A stretch of DNA of 60,961 nt from JAGWNR01 sp964565685 (GTDB lineage Bacteria > Patescibacteriota > Minisyncoccia > Phycocordibacterales > PALSA-1337): NCBI GenBank assembly GCA_964565685.1, contig CAZMFR010000006.1:1-60961 (forward strand). The letters are read 5' to 3'. Of this stretch, positions 59,952 through 60,961 are shown one piece after another; within the stretch, counting starts at the first letter, position 1; every line of letters starts with the position of its first letter. A model generated the notes under the pieces. That model was not told the origin of the DNA. It worked only from the letters and a program-made list of their open reading frames with translations, and did not search any database. The translations under genes were made by a program, and so were the position numbers.

Positions 59952-60737
59952 TCAAGATTCCAACTTCCGGGAGGACGAGACGCCGAGACTGCCGCCCACG
60001 CTGTCGTCGTTGTAGTAGTCGACAACGAGGCCATCGGCACCGAACCCGCCGACGCCCACGCGGTTGCCGTCCGAGTCGAGATCGGAACAACGCACGTAGA
60101 GCTTCTCGAACAGGCGTTCGCCGGTGGCGAGGAAGTGGCCGATGATGGTGTAAACCATGATCTGAGCCTTCGGCGTCTCCTCGATCTTGCCGTCGAGCAA
60201 CGCTTGCTGCTGACTCCACGTCTTCGACAGGGAGTCGCTCACGGGAGTCTTTCGAACGAGCTGCCACTCAAGCTTGCCTCTTTCGTTGGCGAAGGCTTGG
60301 CTGTCATACCAGTCCTGGCTGTAGAAGAAGCTCTTCTGGCTTTTCGGCAGTCTCATGGCCGTAGCGTATGACCGGATCTGCACGATCGAGAGCGGCATGA
60401 CTGCCACCAGGATGTGGGTATCCTTGCACGCTTGGAGCGTGGTTTCCGAGAACGGAATCTCGCTCATGTAGGCGATCTGCCGCTTGGAGAAGCTCATGCC
60501 GAAGTGCTTCATGGCTTCCTCGAGGCCGAAGAAGTTCGTGCCCATGATTTCCTTGGCGCGAGCTTGGTTGGTCGAGAGTTCGAAGCCGCCGTTTCGGCAC
60601 AGGGATGCCACGCGAGTGGCAACCGTGTCGTCGGTGTTAATCCGCTCCACGATTCCGTCGGCTTGATCGCCGAATGCGACCATCAGCCGTTGGAACGCGC
60701 CGTTTATCTGACCGCTGGGTATTTCTGTCCATTTCAT
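59952..60737 (-). CDS. DGR target protein with C-type-lectin-like variable C-terminus
   Basis: The start is ATG 60737 (MKWTEIPSGQINGAF), with GAAAGG 8 nt upstream. The 261-residue protein has no signal peptide or membrane helix. Residues 1-205 are an alpha/beta region of no family I recognise (QKSFFYSQDWYDSQAFANE, TPKAQIMVYTIIGHFLATGERLFEK). The C-terminus, from YVRCSDLDSDGNRVGVG to SLGVSSSRK, has the CLec pattern (DSDG, closing SSSRK) of other DGR targets and is encoded by VR. Ten residues differ from the template, mostly Asn or Asp to Gly, Ser, Val, Asp or Tyr. Confidence 0.92.
   Translation of the reverse strand: MKWTEIPSGQINGAFQRLMVAFGDQADGIVERINTDDTVATRVASLCRNGGFELSTNQARAKEIMGTNFFGLEEAMKHFGMSFSKRQIAYMSEIPFSETTLQACKDTHILVAVMPLSIVQIRSYATAMRLPKSQKSFFYSQDWYDSQAFANERGKLEWQLVRKTPVSDSLSKTWSQQQALLDGKIEETPKAQIMVYTIIGHFLATGERLFEKLYVRCSDLDSDGNRVGVGGFGADGLVVDYYNDDSVGGSLGVSSSRKLES
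59967..60081 (-). repeat. DGR variable repeat (VR)
   Basis: The 115-bp partner of TR, at the 3' end of the target gene. Fourteen differences from TR, all at template adenines, alter ten codons and none is silent overall. The adenine-free 22-nt end (59967-59988) is unchanged. Confidence 0.97.
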
Positions 60738-60817
60738 AACTTTGCCTTTCACTGTTAGCCCTTTTTATCGGGCGACTGTTTCGGACATACGATTCCGATG
60801 TTGTTAGTACGGCCGTC

Positions 60818-60870
60818 TATGAGACGAGCTTATTGAGGCCTAATCTAAGCCGCAAAAAGCTCGTCTCATA
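60818..60870. other. Perfect 14-bp inverted repeat upstream of the target gene
   Basis: Arms 60818-60831 and 60857-60870 (TATGAGACGAGCTT and its complement) flank a 25-nt loop, in the leader region of the target gene. There is no strong T-run on either side, so it may be an operator or leader hairpin rather than a terminator. Confidence 0.55.
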
Positions 60871-60911
60871 TGTCTTTTGAATCTTGAATGACAATGATCT
60901 TTACTGAAAAC

Positions 60912-60961
60912 TAGCAACCTTTGAAGTAGGACAGTTAGAATTAATCATTAGCCACAATTAA
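60912..60961. repeat. Right copy of contig-terminal inverted repeat (50 bp)
   Basis: Exact reverse complement of 6-55; it reaches the last base of the window. Confidence 0.85.

Noticed and set aside
1..60961. CRISPR array or cas genes
   Set aside because: No regularly spaced direct repeats and no Cas-like proteins seen on either strand.

Overview
The window reads as about 61 kb of chromosome from a small-genome bacterium, most likely a Patescibacteria/CPR (Parcubacteria-like) organism. This is inferred from gene content, not from phylogeny: a short prolyl-tRNA synthetase, a minimal DnaX without its zinc module, many small secreted or single-pass proteins of unknown function, type IV pilin-like proteins, and no metabolic pathway genes to speak of. 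UGA is used as an ordinary stop. A 50-bp inverted repeat occupies the two ends (6-55 and 60912-60961), so the contig probably breaks in a repeat.

Region 1-33 kb is mostly housekeeping, largely on the minus strand: a NYN RNase, AlkA, a LexA operon with a GAAC-N4-GTTC operator set inside its own promoter, ProS, a LamG pilin, an ABC transporter pair, RseP, Frr, HolB, two large secreted proteins, PrsW, Hsp20, TsaD, a MarR-controlled efflux operon (two HlyD-type adaptors plus a DHA2 MFS pump), a type II NADH dehydrogenase, a ZIP transporter, UppP, a DEAD-box helicase, a BaiN-type flavoprotein and a NUDIX hydrolase. Three tRNAs are intact in the core (Ala-GGC, Val-CAC, Leu-CAA) and a fourth, Gln-TTG, lies at a recombinase junction.

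Region 33.4-41.1 kb is AT-rich accessory DNA. It holds a Shedu nuclease, two DNA methyltransferases and a TdeIII-like endonuclease in one minus-strand run, then a long nested inverted repeat, a winged-helix gene, an HUH rolling-circle Rep and a large serine recombinase whose 3' end runs into tRNA-Gln. It looks like an integrated, rolling-circle-replicating element carrying defence cargo. Region 41.2-55.1 kb returns to housekeeping genes (DnaX, Dus, a D,D-carboxypeptidase, FtsQ, SerS, DprA, TopA, ParB) and a capA gene broken by one in-frame stop.

Region 55.1-60.9 kb is the most interesting part. Beside tRNA-Leu sit a two-gene AlbA_2/Schlafen-type operon, a second large serine recombinase and a complete diversity-generating retroelement (DGR): reverse transcriptase, Avd, template repeat (TR) and target gene with variable repeat (VR). 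TR and VR align over 115 bp with 14 differences, all at template adenines. The RT gene also contains a (GA)13 dinucleotide tract between its catalytic motifs, which could switch the retroelement on and off by slippage.

Two patterns run through the window. Many genes have a -10 box only 6-7 nt before the ATG, which predicts leaderless mRNAs. Two dispersed repeat families are present: a 17-bp palindrome, twice inside holB, and a 168-bp repeat with an internally deleted derivative.
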